From Neoroseomonas alkaliterrae (GTDB lineage: Bacteria > Pseudomonadota > Alphaproteobacteria > Acetobacterales > Acetobacteraceae): a stretch of DNA of 64,000 nucleotides. The stretch spans positions 206,597 through 270,596 of the forward strand of contig NZ_JACIJE010000007.1 in NCBI RefSeq assembly GCF_014199195.1. Reading direction: 5' to 3'. Below, one piece after another: positions 47,911 through 56,280 of this stretch (its first letter is position 1; every line of letters begins with the position of its first letter). Under the pieces are notes generated by a model. It had not been told where the DNA came from and ran no database searches. It worked only from the letters and a program-made list of their open reading frames with translations. The translations under genes and the position numbers were made by a program.

Positions 47911-49252
47911 GGCGCGGCGCCGCACCTGGCTGCCTGCGACCCTCGGCGGCCGCACGGCCTTCTGGCTGGTGGTCGCGTTGATGGCCGTGCAGGCCGCGGG
48001 GCTGACCATCCATGCGCTCGACCGCGTGGACCTCCAGCGCTGGATCCATGCGCGCGAGATCGCCGGCCGCGCCTTCTCGGCCTGGCGGGCGGCGGTGCTC
48101 TCGCCCCCCGACCGGCGGGAGCAGATGCTCGCGGATCTCGACCTGCCGGACGCGATCCAGGCCGAGATCTCCCGCACGCCGCTGGTCCGCCAGGGTGGCC
48201 CGCCCCCGCCGCCGGAGATGATCCGGCTGTTCCGCCTCGATGCGCTCAGTTCCGGCCCGCCGCGGCTGCGCCCGCGGGAGGTGCGGCTCGGTCCCAACCG
48301 GCCGGGCGGCGGCTTCCAGGCCTCGCTGCGCCTGCCGGACGGCGAATGGCTGAACCTGCGCGTGCAGATGCCCCCGCCGCGGCCCTGGCATTCGGCGACC
48401 TTCCTCGCCGCCTTCCTGGTCATGACCGGGGCGGCGATCCTGCTCATCCTGTGGGCGGTGCGGCGGCTGATGCGCCCGGTGCGGCTGCTCGCCGCCGCGG
48501 CCGACCGGCTGGGCCGCGACGTCAACGCCCCGCCGCTCGACGAGGCCGGGCCCTCGGAGGTCGCCACCGCCGCGCGCGCCTTCAACCAGATGGCCGAGCG
48601 CATCCGCCGCTTCGTCGCCGACCGCACCCAGATGCTGGCCGCGATCGGCCACGACCTGCGCACGCCCATCACCCGGCTGCGCCTGCGCGCCGAGTTCATG
48701 GACGACGACGAGCAGCGGCGGAAGATGCTCGCGGACCTCGACGAGATGGAGCAGATGATCTCGGCCACCATGGCCTTCGCGCGCGACGACGCGGCGGCCG
48801 AGCCGGCCTCGCCCATCGACATCGCTGCGCTGTGCCGCACGGTGGTGGACGAGGCCGCCGATGCGCGCCCCGAACTGGCCGAGAAGATCACCTATGAAGG
48901 GCCCGAGCGGCTCACCGCCCGCGCGCGGCCGGTGGCGCTCAAGCGCGCGCTCGCCAACCTCGTGAGCAATGCGCTGACCTATGGCGGCGCGGCGCGGCTG
49001 AGGCTTTCGACCGGCGAGGGCGGCATGGTGCGGCTCGAGATCGAGGATGACGGGCCGGGCATAGCCGAGGCCGAGATCGAGCGCGTGTTCCAGCCCTTCC
49101 AGCGCCTGGAGGAGAGCCGCAACCGCGAGACCGGCGGCACCGGCCTCGGCCTGACCATCGCGCGCAACATCCTGCGCGCGCATGGCGGGGACGTGGTGCT
49201 GCGCAACCGCCCGGGCGGCGGGCTGACCGCGGTGGCGAGCCTGCCGGGCTGA
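47903..49252 (+). CDS. Sensor histidine kinase, EnvZ type
   Basis: 449 residues from a GTG inside the end of the response-regulator gene. Two membrane helices (~20-40 and ~170-190) bracket a ~130-residue periplasmic sensor with a Pro-rich part; then a HAMP domain (RRLMRPVRLLAAAADRLG), the H-box MLAAIGHDLRTPITRLRLR with His250, N-box ALANLVSNALTYG, G1 IEDDGPGIAEAE, and G2 GGTGLGLTIARNI. It phosphorylates the partner encoded directly upstream. Signal unknown. The sensor region has no cysteines or binding motif that I recognise. Confidence 0.95.
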   Translation: MAEARRRTWLPATLGGRTAFWLVVALMAVQAAGLTIHALDRVDLQRWIHAREIAGRAFSAWRAAVLSPPDRREQMLADLDLPDAIQAEISRTPLVRQGGPPPPPEMIRLFRLDALSSGPPRLRPREVRLGPNRPGGGFQASLRLPDGEWLNLRVQMPPPRPWHSATFLAAFLVMTGAAILLILWAVRRLMRPVRLLAAAADRLGRDVNAPPLDEAGPSEVATAARAFNQMAERIRRFVADRTQMLAAIGHDLRTPITRLRLRAEFMDDDEQRRKMLADLDEMEQMISATMAFARDDAAAEPASPIDIAALCRTVVDEAADARPELAEKITYEGPERLTARARPVALKRALANLVSNALTYGGAARLRLSTGEGGMVRLEIEDDGPGIAEAEIERVFQPFQRLEESRNRETGGTGLGLTIARNILRAHGGDVVLRNRPGGGLTAVASLPG

Positions 49253-49337
49253 GGGCGCCGGCCGCGCGGGCACGGCGTGGCCGGTTGCGCGGCGGGCGGC
49301 GGGCTCCCCCGTGCCCGCCCGCCGTGAGGCGCTGCGC

Positions 49338-49904
49338 TCAGGGCGGCTCGATGACCGGCAGTGGCACCGGCACGACCGGCGAGACGAGTTCGAGGATCGG
49401 CGGGAAGCGCGGGAAGTTCCCGGGGATGATGACCGGCTGGTCGAAGGCGACGGCCGGCGTCTCCGTCACCCCGTCGTCGCGCCAGTAATAGGCGAGGCGG
49501 AAGCGCATGCCGCGGTATTCGGTGATGCGCTCCTGCTCGGGCGGCAGCGGGCGCTGGGACAGCCCGTATTCCAGGATGACGCGCAGCGGCAGGGCGAGCT
49601 TGAAGGTCTCGGTGAAGGTCTCGCGCACCCGCACGGGCGTGACATAGGGCGCGACGAGGGCGGTGGGGCTCATCCCCGGCGGCACGGGGGCGATGCGCTT
49701 CGAGACGAGCACGACGCGATCCGGCCGGTCGAACTCGACATAGGCGATGTCCGGCCCGAAGGCGGGCGGCGCGTTCCGGAACAGCCGGTTCAGCAGATAG
49801 ACGTCGCGCACGCCGTCATTGCGCACGCTGTAGCGGATGTGGAGGTGGTAGTCGCGGGCGACCGCCTCCACCCTGAAGCCGAGTTGCGGGTCGTTCTCGC
49901 TCAT
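49338..49904 (-). CDS. Small protein paired with the PAAR-M91 effector gene (possible immunity protein)
   Basis: 188 residues from the ATG at 49904, 16 bases downstream of the effector gene on the same strand. It looks beta-rich: LGFRVEAVARDYHLHIRYSV, DVYLLNRLFRN and VRVRETFTETFKLALPLRV. A conserved tail is Pro-rich (FPPILELVSPVVPVPLPV). No signal peptide or membrane helix. I do not recognise the family. T6SS effector genes are usually followed by a cognate immunity gene, so neutralising the protease is the simplest idea; an adaptor or chaperone role is also possible. Confidence 0.65.
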   Translation of the reverse strand: MSENDPQLGFRVEAVARDYHLHIRYSVRNDGVRDVYLLNRLFRNAPPAFGPDIAYVEFDRPDRVVLVSKRIAPVPPGMSPTALVAPYVTPVRVRETFTETFKLALPLRVILEYGLSQRPLPPEQERITEYRGMRFRLAYYWRDDGVTETPAVAFDQPVIIPGNFPRFPPILELVSPVVPVPLPVIEPP

Positions 49905-49920
49905 CTGCGGGAGGTCCTGA

Positions 49921-50847
49921 TCACCAGGGCGGGCCGCCGGGCCAGTTGCTGGGGTAGTAGGAGGGCCGGTCGGGCAGGCCCTTGTCGCGACGGTAGCTGT
50001 TCTCGGTCGGCACGTCGCGGCTGTAGTCCACCTGCTGCCCGGCCGGCGCGTTGGAGACGGGCGGCCCCGCCTGCTGCACGGGCCGCGTGCCGCCGCCCGG
50101 CTGCGGGACATTGGGGCTGGTGCCGACCGTCTTGCGCTCCTCCTCCCGGAAGCTGCCGCCGCTCTGCCCGGGGAAGGTCTCGTAGGGTCCCTTCATCCCG
50201 TTGCCCTGTGCGTTGTGCAGCCCATGCACCATCTCGTGGAAGAGGATGACATCGCTGCCGCAGTTCGAGACGGCGGGCGAATAGCCGCCGAGGGAGGTGG
50301 TGTTCGGATCCCAGGTGACCGTGGTGTTGGTGCCGGTGCCGTTGCTGGCGTCGGCGGAGTTGGCGGGGGTGGCGAAGTTGGCGCCGGGGCCGCCCTGCAG
50401 GATCGTGATCTCCCGCCCCGTCTCGCTCATCTGCCTGAGCCATTCGCGGCCCGAGGGTGTGCTGAAGATCTGCGCGAGCGCGGCGCGCAGCTGCGCCAGG
50501 AAGGCGGGGTCCGCGTTCGGGTCCACCTTGATCGTGGCCGTCTTGCCGCCGATCAGCACCGTAAAGCAGCCCATGATGATCTTGCCGCCATGGGAGGTGC
50601 TGTCGAGGATGCGCGAGGCCGGCATGTTCATCACCAGCACCGTCGCGGCACCCTGCGCGATGGCGTCCGGCGGGCCCACGCACATCGCCATGTCGAGGAT
50701 GCGCGCGGAGAAGAGCGAACCGATCAGAACCGTCGGCGCGCAGGGCGGCAGGATCGGCCCGCCGACATGGGGCACCGGCGGCACCGCCGGGCTGGCCATG
50801 GGGCAGAGATGCATGTCCGTCACGCGCGCTGCGGGGAAGCTGGTCAT
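49921..50847 (-). CDS. PAAR-like domain fused to M91-type zinc protease: T6SS effector candidate
   Basis: 308 residues. Residues 1-~105 are a PAAR-like spike domain of the DUF4150 type: FPAARVTDMHLCPM, then VGGPILPPCAPTVLIGSLFSARI, with DMAMCVGPPDAI and ASRILDSTSHGGKI. Such domains sharpen the VgrG tip. The C-terminal part has GREITILQGGPGANFATP, then ILFHEMVHGLHNAQG with His204, Glu205 and His208 as the zinc site, followed by FREEERKTVG, where a Glu may be the third ligand, as in M91 (NleD-like) proteases. The tail is DRPSYYPSNWPGG. It sits 27 kb from the T6SS cluster and has a small partner gene downstream. Delivery and protease activity are inference. Confidence 0.85.
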   Translation of the reverse strand: MTSFPAARVTDMHLCPMASPAVPPVPHVGGPILPPCAPTVLIGSLFSARILDMAMCVGPPDAIAQGAATVLVMNMPASRILDSTSHGGKIIMGCFTVLIGGKTATIKVDPNADPAFLAQLRAALAQIFSTPSGREWLRQMSETGREITILQGGPGANFATPANSADASNGTGTNTTVTWDPNTTSLGGYSPAVSNCGSDVILFHEMVHGLHNAQGNGMKGPYETFPGQSGGSFREEERKTVGTSPNVPQPGGGTRPVQQAGPPVSNAPAGQQVDYSRDVPTENSYRRDKGLPDRPSYYPSNWPGGPPW

Positions 50848-50959
50848 GGCCCGGATGTCCTCGGCGCCCTCATCGGTGGTCGAGGATAGCCGCTGCGCCG
50901 CAGCCGGGGAATGACCCCGCGCGCCTTGCCGCGCGCGGGGTGAAGCGTTTCAGCCCCGC
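50848..50959. other. Intergenic gap between the effector and tadG genes
   Basis: 112 bases with no gene. Both neighbours are on the minus strand, so this gap should hold the promoter for the effector gene. No clear -35/-10 pair is seen. Confidence 0.4.
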
Positions 50960-52846
50960 CTATTCGACAAGGCGCAGCTGCGTCAGCGCATTCGCGATCT
51001 GGCTGAAGGCGCCCTGCAGGGCGGAGGCGGAAGGCGCCTCGAAGTAGTAGGGGTCGGACGTCCCGCTCGCGCAGTTCTGCAGCAGCGTGCGATGGGTGGA
51101 GTTCGCCACTTCGAAGCCGACGACGTAGATGCGGATGCGGTGGTCGTTGGGGTTGGTGCTCGCCGTGCCCTTCATCGCCTGGCAGATCGCGACGAAGCGC
51201 GTGTCGAGCCGCGCATCGGCGTTGGTCTGGTTGACCGGGCTGATCGGGAGCGAGGGGAAGTTTGCGTTCCAGTCGGCCACGCGGCCATAGGCGTTGTAGA
51301 GAAGCTCCGTCCCGGTGGGCGAGCCGCGCACCTGCGTGGAGGTATAGAAGCCCTGCCAGTTGTTGTCGCCGTCCGAGAGCAGCACGACGGCCTTGTTCAT
51401 GTTGCGCGTATTGTAGGCGAGCGGCAGCGCGCCGAGCGCCCCGCCATTGGTCGCGATGTTCGGCCACCAGTTCTGCCATTGCGGGCTGAGCGTGTACCAG
51501 GCACCCTGCATGCCGACCGGCGTGGTTGTGCCGCCCGAGCGGATCGGCGCCTGGATGGCGTCGATCGCGGCCTGCACCGTCGCGCGGCTCGCGGTCAGGG
51601 GCAGGATCTGGTTCATGGTGCAGAGCCGGTTCGGGCCCGCCGAGGAGGTGGCGAGGTTGCCGACGGGGCCCATGCCCGCATTGCGGAGGTAGGCGAATTC
51701 CGGATTGTAGCGGAGCCCGTCGGAGGTCGTGGTGCTCAGCCCGTTCGGGTTCATGAAGTCGTTGTCGCCGCGGCAGAAGGCGACCGTGTAGGCGGTCGTG
51801 GTTGTGGCCGCCGCCGTGGCGAAGAGGTTGACGTTGATCGGCGTGTAGGCGTTGGCCGTGGTGCAGGCATTGGCGCCGACCGTCAGCGGCACCGTGTAGC
51901 CGGAATGGTCGACGCCATCGATGTTCCGCGCGGGCACCGCCGTCTGGGTGGCGAACTGCGTCTGGTTGCGCGTCTGGGAGATGATGTTGGTCAGCGTCGT
52001 CCCGGTCACGGCGGAGCCGCTCTGCAGCAGCACGAAGCCGACGCGGCGATAGGTGCTCTGGTCGAAATAGGGCCGGAAGCGGCCGTCGATCGTGGCGGGC
52101 GAGATGTCGGTGATGTCGTTGCCGTCGCGCCGCGCCTCGACGCAGCCGCTCCAGTTGTTGACGTTCCAGTCCGGTGGCAGGCCCGCGGTGTTCAGGAAGC
52201 TCGTGTTGTTGGGACCGAAGCTGATCGTGCGCGAGAAGGGCACGACCGAGACCCAGAGGTTCCGCCGCGTGTCGTCCGTCCCGTAGAGGATGTCGAGCAT
52301 GGTCCGCGCGGCGTTCTGCGCCGCGGCGAGCTTCGAGGTGAAGCCGGGTGCCGACTGCCGCATGGACGCCGTCTGGTCGAGCACGATGGCGAGTTCGAGG
52401 CCCGAGCCCTCGCGTTCGGCGAGGGTCGTCTCGAACATCTGCGTCGTGCCGGGGCTGATGATGCTGAACAGCGTCGTCGGGATGGTCGCGCTGGCCGAGA
52501 CGCGGATGCGCGTGTCGCTCACGCGCTCGATCACCGGCGTCGCGCTTGCGTTCGGGATCTGCGACAGCACGTAGTTCTGCTGCGTGCCGTTGCGCGTCAT
52601 GTTGGCCCAGAACAGCGCGCGCGTGTCGGCATCCCGCGTCGGGCTGTCGATGGTGCGCGCGGCGACGAGGCTCGATGCGTCCACCGCGGTCTTGAGCCGC
52701 GCCGAGAGCAGCCAGATGCGGGAGAGGTCCACCGCGAGGCCGGCCGAGCCGATCACCGCGATCATCACGATCGCGCTCAGCGCGGCGATGGCGCCGCGTT
52801 CCTCGCGCCGGCCCAGGAGGCCGGTCGGCTTGCGGGGCTTGCTCAT
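50960..52846 (-). CDS. TadG-like protein with VWA domain
   Basis: 628 residues from the ATG at 52846, which overlaps the tadE stop as ATGA. N-terminal helix typical of TadG/TadE: RGAIAALSAIVMIAVIGSAGLAVDLSRIWLLSARLKTAVDAS. A von Willebrand A domain follows (~145-610), with DQTASM as a slightly changed metal site and LLSDGDNNW later. Cys residues (GCVEARRD, ACTTAN, FCRGDN, LCTMNQ, NCASG) may form disulfides outside the inner membrane. TadG-type proteins accompany Flp/Tad pili, where they help assembly or surface binding. Only the tadE/tadE/tadG trio is here; no tadA, tadB or cpaC is in the window. Confidence 0.87.
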   Translation of the reverse strand: MSKPRKPTGLLGRREERGAIAALSAIVMIAVIGSAGLAVDLSRIWLLSARLKTAVDASSLVAARTIDSPTRDADTRALFWANMTRNGTQQNYVLSQIPNASATPVIERVSDTRIRVSASATIPTTLFSIISPGTTQMFETTLAEREGSGLELAIVLDQTASMRQSAPGFTSKLAAAQNAARTMLDILYGTDDTRRNLWVSVVPFSRTISFGPNNTSFLNTAGLPPDWNVNNWSGCVEARRDGNDITDISPATIDGRFRPYFDQSTYRRVGFVLLQSGSAVTGTTLTNIISQTRNQTQFATQTAVPARNIDGVDHSGYTVPLTVGANACTTANAYTPINVNLFATAAATTTTAYTVAFCRGDNDFMNPNGLSTTTSDGLRYNPEFAYLRNAGMGPVGNLATSSAGPNRLCTMNQILPLTASRATVQAAIDAIQAPIRSGGTTTPVGMQGAWYTLSPQWQNWWPNIATNGGALGALPLAYNTRNMNKAVVLLSDGDNNWQGFYTSTQVRGSPTGTELLYNAYGRVADWNANFPSLPISPVNQTNADARLDTRFVAICQAMKGTASTNPNDHRIRIYVVGFEVANSTHRTLLQNCASGTSDPYYFEAPSASALQGAFSQIANALTQLRLVE

Positions 52847-53493
52847 GCCGTGCACTCCGCCGTGGGGCTGTTGGTCGGCGCCGTCTGAAGGCTCTGCGGG
52901 TCTCGCGCGCGCGTCAGGAACAGGGTCTTGGCCCCGATCGTGGCCGGCAGCGCGGTGCCGATCAGCCCGGCGCTGAGCGGCCAGGGCTGCACGATCGCGA
53001 AAACTTCGGTGACGAAGACGGTCTGGTTCGCCGGCACCACGAAGGGCGTGACGCCGGGGATGTTGTGCGTGATCGTCGCGGTGCCGCCCGGCGTGGTGCC
53101 GACGCTCGGGACGAAGGAGGTATTGCCCGTCCTGATCTGCCAGGCGAGGCGGTTCGAGGCCGGGTTGGTCGCCGTGTTCCGCCCCACCGCGCTGATGACG
53201 ACCGCGCCGCCGGTCGGGCTGCTGATGTCCACGATGCCGCCCGCGATCCGGTTGGCGTGGGTCCAGAACTGGTTCACGTCCCCCGGTGTGGTGATGCGCG
53301 TGCATTGGGAGACGATCTGGCCGATCTGCACCGCGATGGTTTCCGTCCGCAGCTGCGCGCGGAACAGGCGGATCAGGTCCGCCGTGCCGAGCGCGATCAG
53401 GAAGAAGGCCGGGGCGATCAGCGCGAATTCGGCCGCGACCCAGCCGCGGCGGCCGATCCGCGCGAGCCGCATCAAGGGGCTAGCAGGTCGCAT
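52843..53493 (-). CDS. TadE-like pseudopilin protein
   Basis: 216 residues. A TadE helix near the start (GWVAAEFALIAPAFFLIALGTADLIRLFR) with the Glu that is typical of pilin-like E5; the rest is periplasmic and Thr/Gly-rich with one cysteine in SQCTR and one near the C-terminus. TadE and TadF are minor pseudopilins of the Flp/Tad system. Alternative ATG at 53472; I kept 53493, which overlaps the upstream stop by 14 bases and would couple translation. The stop overlaps tadG. Confidence 0.8.
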   Translation of the reverse strand: MRPASPLMRLARIGRRGWVAAEFALIAPAFFLIALGTADLIRLFRAQLRTETIAVQIGQIVSQCTRITTPGDVNQFWTHANRIAGGIVDISSPTGGAVVISAVGRNTATNPASNRLAWQIRTGNTSFVPSVGTTPGGTATITHNIPGVTPFVVPANQTVFVTEVFAIVQPWPLSAGLIGTALPATIGAKTLFLTRARDPQSLQTAPTNSPTAECTA

Positions 53494-54007
53494 TCTCGAA
53501 GGGCTCGTTCTTGACGATGAGGAAGGCGGTGTGCGTGAACTCGGTGCCGCCCCAGAGATTGGCCGCGACGATGCCGGTCACGAAAGGCTGCCGATAGGTC
53601 AGCCGGTAGGAGACGATCTGGCCTGCAGCACCCGCGCCAGGAGAGCCCGTGCCCTGCTCGGCGCCGCTCACGCCGGACCAGGTGCGGGTCTCGACCGTGA
53701 GGTTCGAGGGCGTCAGCATGCCGCCGGTGCTGCGGGTGATCATCCAGGCGATGTTCTGCGACCGGCAGGTCGGCACGCTCTGCTGGCCCTGGATGACGAG
53801 GGCGGGCGGCGAGTTCGATCCGGTCACGCCATAGCGGCTCGCGCGCAGCGCGGCGTGGTCGAGCGCCATGCCGGTCGCGAGCTGCCACGCGGCCTCGATG
53901 GTCGCGATGACAGTGATGAAGAACGGGATGGCGATGATCGCGAATTCGGAGGCGAGCGCGCCCCTGCGGCCGAGCGGGCTGCGGCGGTTTCGGAAGAAGG
54001 CTCTCAT
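53480..54007 (-). CDS. TadE-like pseudopilin protein
   Basis: 175 residues from the ATG at 54007. A TTG start at 54082 is possible but would add 25 residues with little support; AGGA lies ~10 bases before 54007. The sequence GALASEFAIIAIPFFITVIATIEAAWQ is a TadE-type prepilin-like helix with the conserved Glu. The rest shows a periplasmic body with cysteine in PTCRSQN and a terminal NATC. First gene of a tadE-tadE-tadG operon. It is presumed to be a minor pilin, dependent on Tad machinery encoded elsewhere. Confidence 0.78.
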   Translation of the reverse strand: MRAFFRNRRSPLGRRGALASEFAIIAIPFFITVIATIEAAWQLATGMALDHAALRASRYGVTGSNSPPALVIQGQQSVPTCRSQNIAWMITRSTGGMLTPSNLTVETRTWSGVSGAEQGTGSPGAGAAGQIVSYRLTYRQPFVTGIVAANLWGGTEFTHTAFLIVKNEPFENATC

Positions 54008-54419
54008 GCGGCGCATCCTGCGGCGGAACCGGGCCCCGGTCGGGCCAGCAGCGAAGGTGTTCGTCAGGCGCTCAAATTCCAATATTTGAGCCTATCCCGC
54101 CAGACACGAATTCGCGATCCGCTGATAGGTCGCGCGCGTCGAGAAAGCAAGTAAAATGGGATGCGCGATCCGCGTGGGAGCAACCGCCGGCGTCTCGGGG
54201 CGTCCGTTTTGTTGGACGAATTGCAATTTTCAGTATATTGCGGCCCCGCGTTTGCGATCGATGTTGTATGTTTCGGTGGCAAAAGCGCGCCATGGTTGCG
54301 GATCGGTGGCTCCGGCGCCTGCATCCCCGGCGCGCCGCCGGCCCCGTCGCCATTTCCCCGCATCCGCCGATTGCGATAGCCTCCTTTCCTGGCCGCACCG
54401 AAACAGGGAGATGCGCTGC
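54008..54419. promoter_or_regulatory. AT-richer divergent intergenic region with inverted repeat and promoter candidate
   Basis: 412 bases between the divergent tadE and lemA genes, lower in G+C than the surroundings. GCTCAAAT (54071-54078) and ATTTGAGC (54085-54092) are perfect 8-base arms with a 6-base loop. TTGGAC (54212-54217) and TATATT (54234-54239) are a plausible -35/-10 pair with a 16-base spacer, pointing toward lemA. The related strings TCGCGATCCGCTG and GCGCGATCCGCGTG recur. No gene is seen. Confidence 0.5.
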
Positions 54420-54986
54420 ATGGAATGGGTCATCCTCGGAATCGTCGTGCTGCTCGTCGTCTGGCTGGTCGTGATCTACAACCGGCTGGTCACGCTGCGG
54501 CAGGTGACGGGCCAGTCCTGGTCGGACGTGGATGTCCAGCTCAAGCAGCGCCATGACCTGATCCCGAACCTTGTCGAGACCGTGAAGGGCTATGCCGCGC
54601 ATGAGCGCCAGACGCTCGATGCGGTGATCCAGGCGCGCAACAACGCGGTCAGCGCCCAGGCCCAGGGCCCGGCGGCGGCCGGGCCGGCCGAAGGCGCGCT
54701 CGGCGCCGCGCTCGGCCGTCTCTTCGCCCTGGCCGAGGCCTATCCGGACCTCAAGGCCAACCAGAACTTCCTCGCGCTGCAGTCCGAGCTCTCGGACATC
54801 GAGAACAAGATCGCCGCGGCGCGGCGCTTCTACAATTCCTCGGTGGCCGAATACAACGCCATGACCGAGAGCGTGCCGGCGGTCTTCTTCGCCCGCGCGC
54901 TCGGCTTCCAGCAGCGCGGCTTCTTCGAGTTGCCCGAGGCCGAGCGCGCCGCCGTCCAGGCGACGCCGCAGGTCCGCTTCTCGTAA
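54420..54986 (+). CDS. lemA: LemA family protein
   Basis: 188 residues, with the ATG at 54420 preferred over 54411 because GGGAG sits at a normal distance from it. It has an N-terminal membrane helix (MEWVILGIVVLLVVWLVVIYN), then a coiled-coil helical bundle with QLKQRHDLIPNLVETVKGYA and FYNSSVAEYNAM, diagnostic for LemA. LemA proteins form inner-membrane anchored helical bundles and often sit beside M48-type proteases; their function is not settled. An M48 peptidase gene follows by 18 bases, as in many genomes. Confidence 0.95.
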   Translation: MEWVILGIVVLLVVWLVVIYNRLVTLRQVTGQSWSDVDVQLKQRHDLIPNLVETVKGYAAHERQTLDAVIQARNNAVSAQAQGPAAAGPAEGALGAALGRLFALAEAYPDLKANQNFLALQSELSDIENKIAAARRFYNSSVAEYNAMTESVPAVFFARALGFQQRGFFELPEAERAAVQATPQVRFS

Positions 54987-55004
54987 AGGGCAGGGGGCGC
55001 CGCG

Positions 55005-56138
55005 ATGCAGGCCTTCGGCCTGCGCACCCATGCCTGGAACACCGCCTGGCGCTCCATGCTGCTGCTGGCGGGCTTCCCGCTGCTGCTGGCGCTGACCGCG
55101 CTCGGCCTCGCCCTGATCATCGGGGCCGAGCAGCAGGATCTCGGCCGCGCCTTCCGCGACGCCATACGCGCCCTGCCCTGGATCTACCTCGTCTGCTGCG
55201 TCGTGGCGCTGGTATGGTTCGCCATCGCCTGGGCGGCGCACAACCGCATCCTCGACTGGGCGACGGGCGCGCGGCCGGTCACGCGGCAGGAGGAGCCGCG
55301 GCTGTGGAACCTGCTCGAGAACCTCTGCATCTCCCGCGGGATGCGCATGCCGCGGCTCGCCGTCATCGAGACCCCGGCGATGAACGCCTATGCCTCGGGC
55401 CTGACGCGCGACAAGGGCGCCGTGACCGTCACGCGCGGGCTGATGGACAACCTCGACGACCGCGAGTTGCAGGCGGTGCTGGCGCACGAGCTCGCCCATA
55501 TCCGCAACGGCGATGCGCGGCTCGGCCTGATTGCGGCGGTCTTTGTCGGCATCATCTCGCTCGGCTTCGACATGATGACGCGCGGGCGGCGGGCCGCGCG
55601 GTCCGGCGGCACCTGGCGCAGCCACGGTTCCTCGCGCAGCGGCGGGCTTGCCGCGCTCATCGGCGTCCTGGTCATCGCCGCGGCCTGGCTGCTCTCGATG
55701 GTGCTGCGCATGGCGCTGTCGCGGAACCGGGAGTTCCTGGCCGATGCCGGGGCGGTGGAACTGACCTCCGACCCGGATGCGATGATCTCCGCGCTGCGCA
55801 AGGTCGAGGGCAATGCCGACATGCCCGAGGTCTCGCCCCAGGTGCGCGCCCTGTTCCTCGAGGATTCCACGGACAACGCCCTCTCCTCGCTGATGGCGAC
55901 GCATCCGCCGATCGAGCAGCGGGTGGCGATGCTCGTGAAGATGGCGGGCGGGCGCGACCCGGGGCGCATCGAGCGCGCGCCGCAGCCGACCGAGACCCCC
56001 GCCTGGGCGCGGCAGGAGGCGAGCGACGACACCATCCAGGTCGCCCCCCGGCCCGCCGCCGGCGCCGCCGCGCCCTGGTGGCAGGGGCCGGCGCGCAGCG
56101 AGGGCAGCGGCAAGTCCCCCTGGGGGCCGCGCGGCTGA
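55005..56138 (+). CDS. M48-family membrane metallopeptidase (HtpX-like)
   Basis: 377 residues with four membrane helices (~20-40, ~55-75, ~180-195, ~215-235). Zinc site HELAH with the downstream Glu in REFLADAGAVEL; ETPAMNAYASGLTRDKGAVTVT precedes it. HtpX-type peptidases cleave misfolded inner-membrane proteins. The extra C-terminal ~65 residues are Pro/Gly/Ala-rich. It forms a pair with lemA, which in other bacteria lies next to M48 proteins. Ends just before the two-hairpin repeat copy 2. Confidence 0.94.
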   Translation: MQAFGLRTHAWNTAWRSMLLLAGFPLLLALTALGLALIIGAEQQDLGRAFRDAIRALPWIYLVCCVVALVWFAIAWAAHNRILDWATGARPVTRQEEPRLWNLLENLCISRGMRMPRLAVIETPAMNAYASGLTRDKGAVTVTRGLMDNLDDRELQAVLAHELAHIRNGDARLGLIAAVFVGIISLGFDMMTRGRRAARSGGTWRSHGSSRSGGLAALIGVLVIAAAWLLSMVLRMALSRNREFLADAGAVELTSDPDAMISALRKVEGNADMPEVSPQVRALFLEDSTDNALSSLMATHPPIEQRVAMLVKMAGGRDPGRIERAPQPTETPAWARQEASDDTIQVAPRPAAGAAAPWWQGPARSEGSGKSPWGPRG

Positions 56139-56157
56139 GCCGCGCCGCCCTCAGACC

Positions 56158-56280
56158 TTGCGGACAAAGGATCGCCCTTTGTCCGCCGGGCATCGGGATC
56201 TGGTTCCGCGCGCGGCCGCCCCTCCAGGCCCGCGCGCGATACCGGCGGGCGAAAGGTCAAACCCCTCGCCCGCTGGCATC
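56158..56280. repeat. Intergenic two-hairpin repeat element, copy 2
   Basis: Left hairpin: GCGGACAAAGG at 56160-56170 pairs over 11 bases with CCTTTGTCCGC at 56176-56186. Right hairpin: CCGGCGGGCGA at 56242-56252 pairs with TCGCCCGCTGG at 56266-56276, with one G-T in place of the A-T of copy 1, so pairing is kept. The element closely matches copy 1 at 21026 in order, spacing and end sequences. It also lies between convergent genes. Confidence 0.85.
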
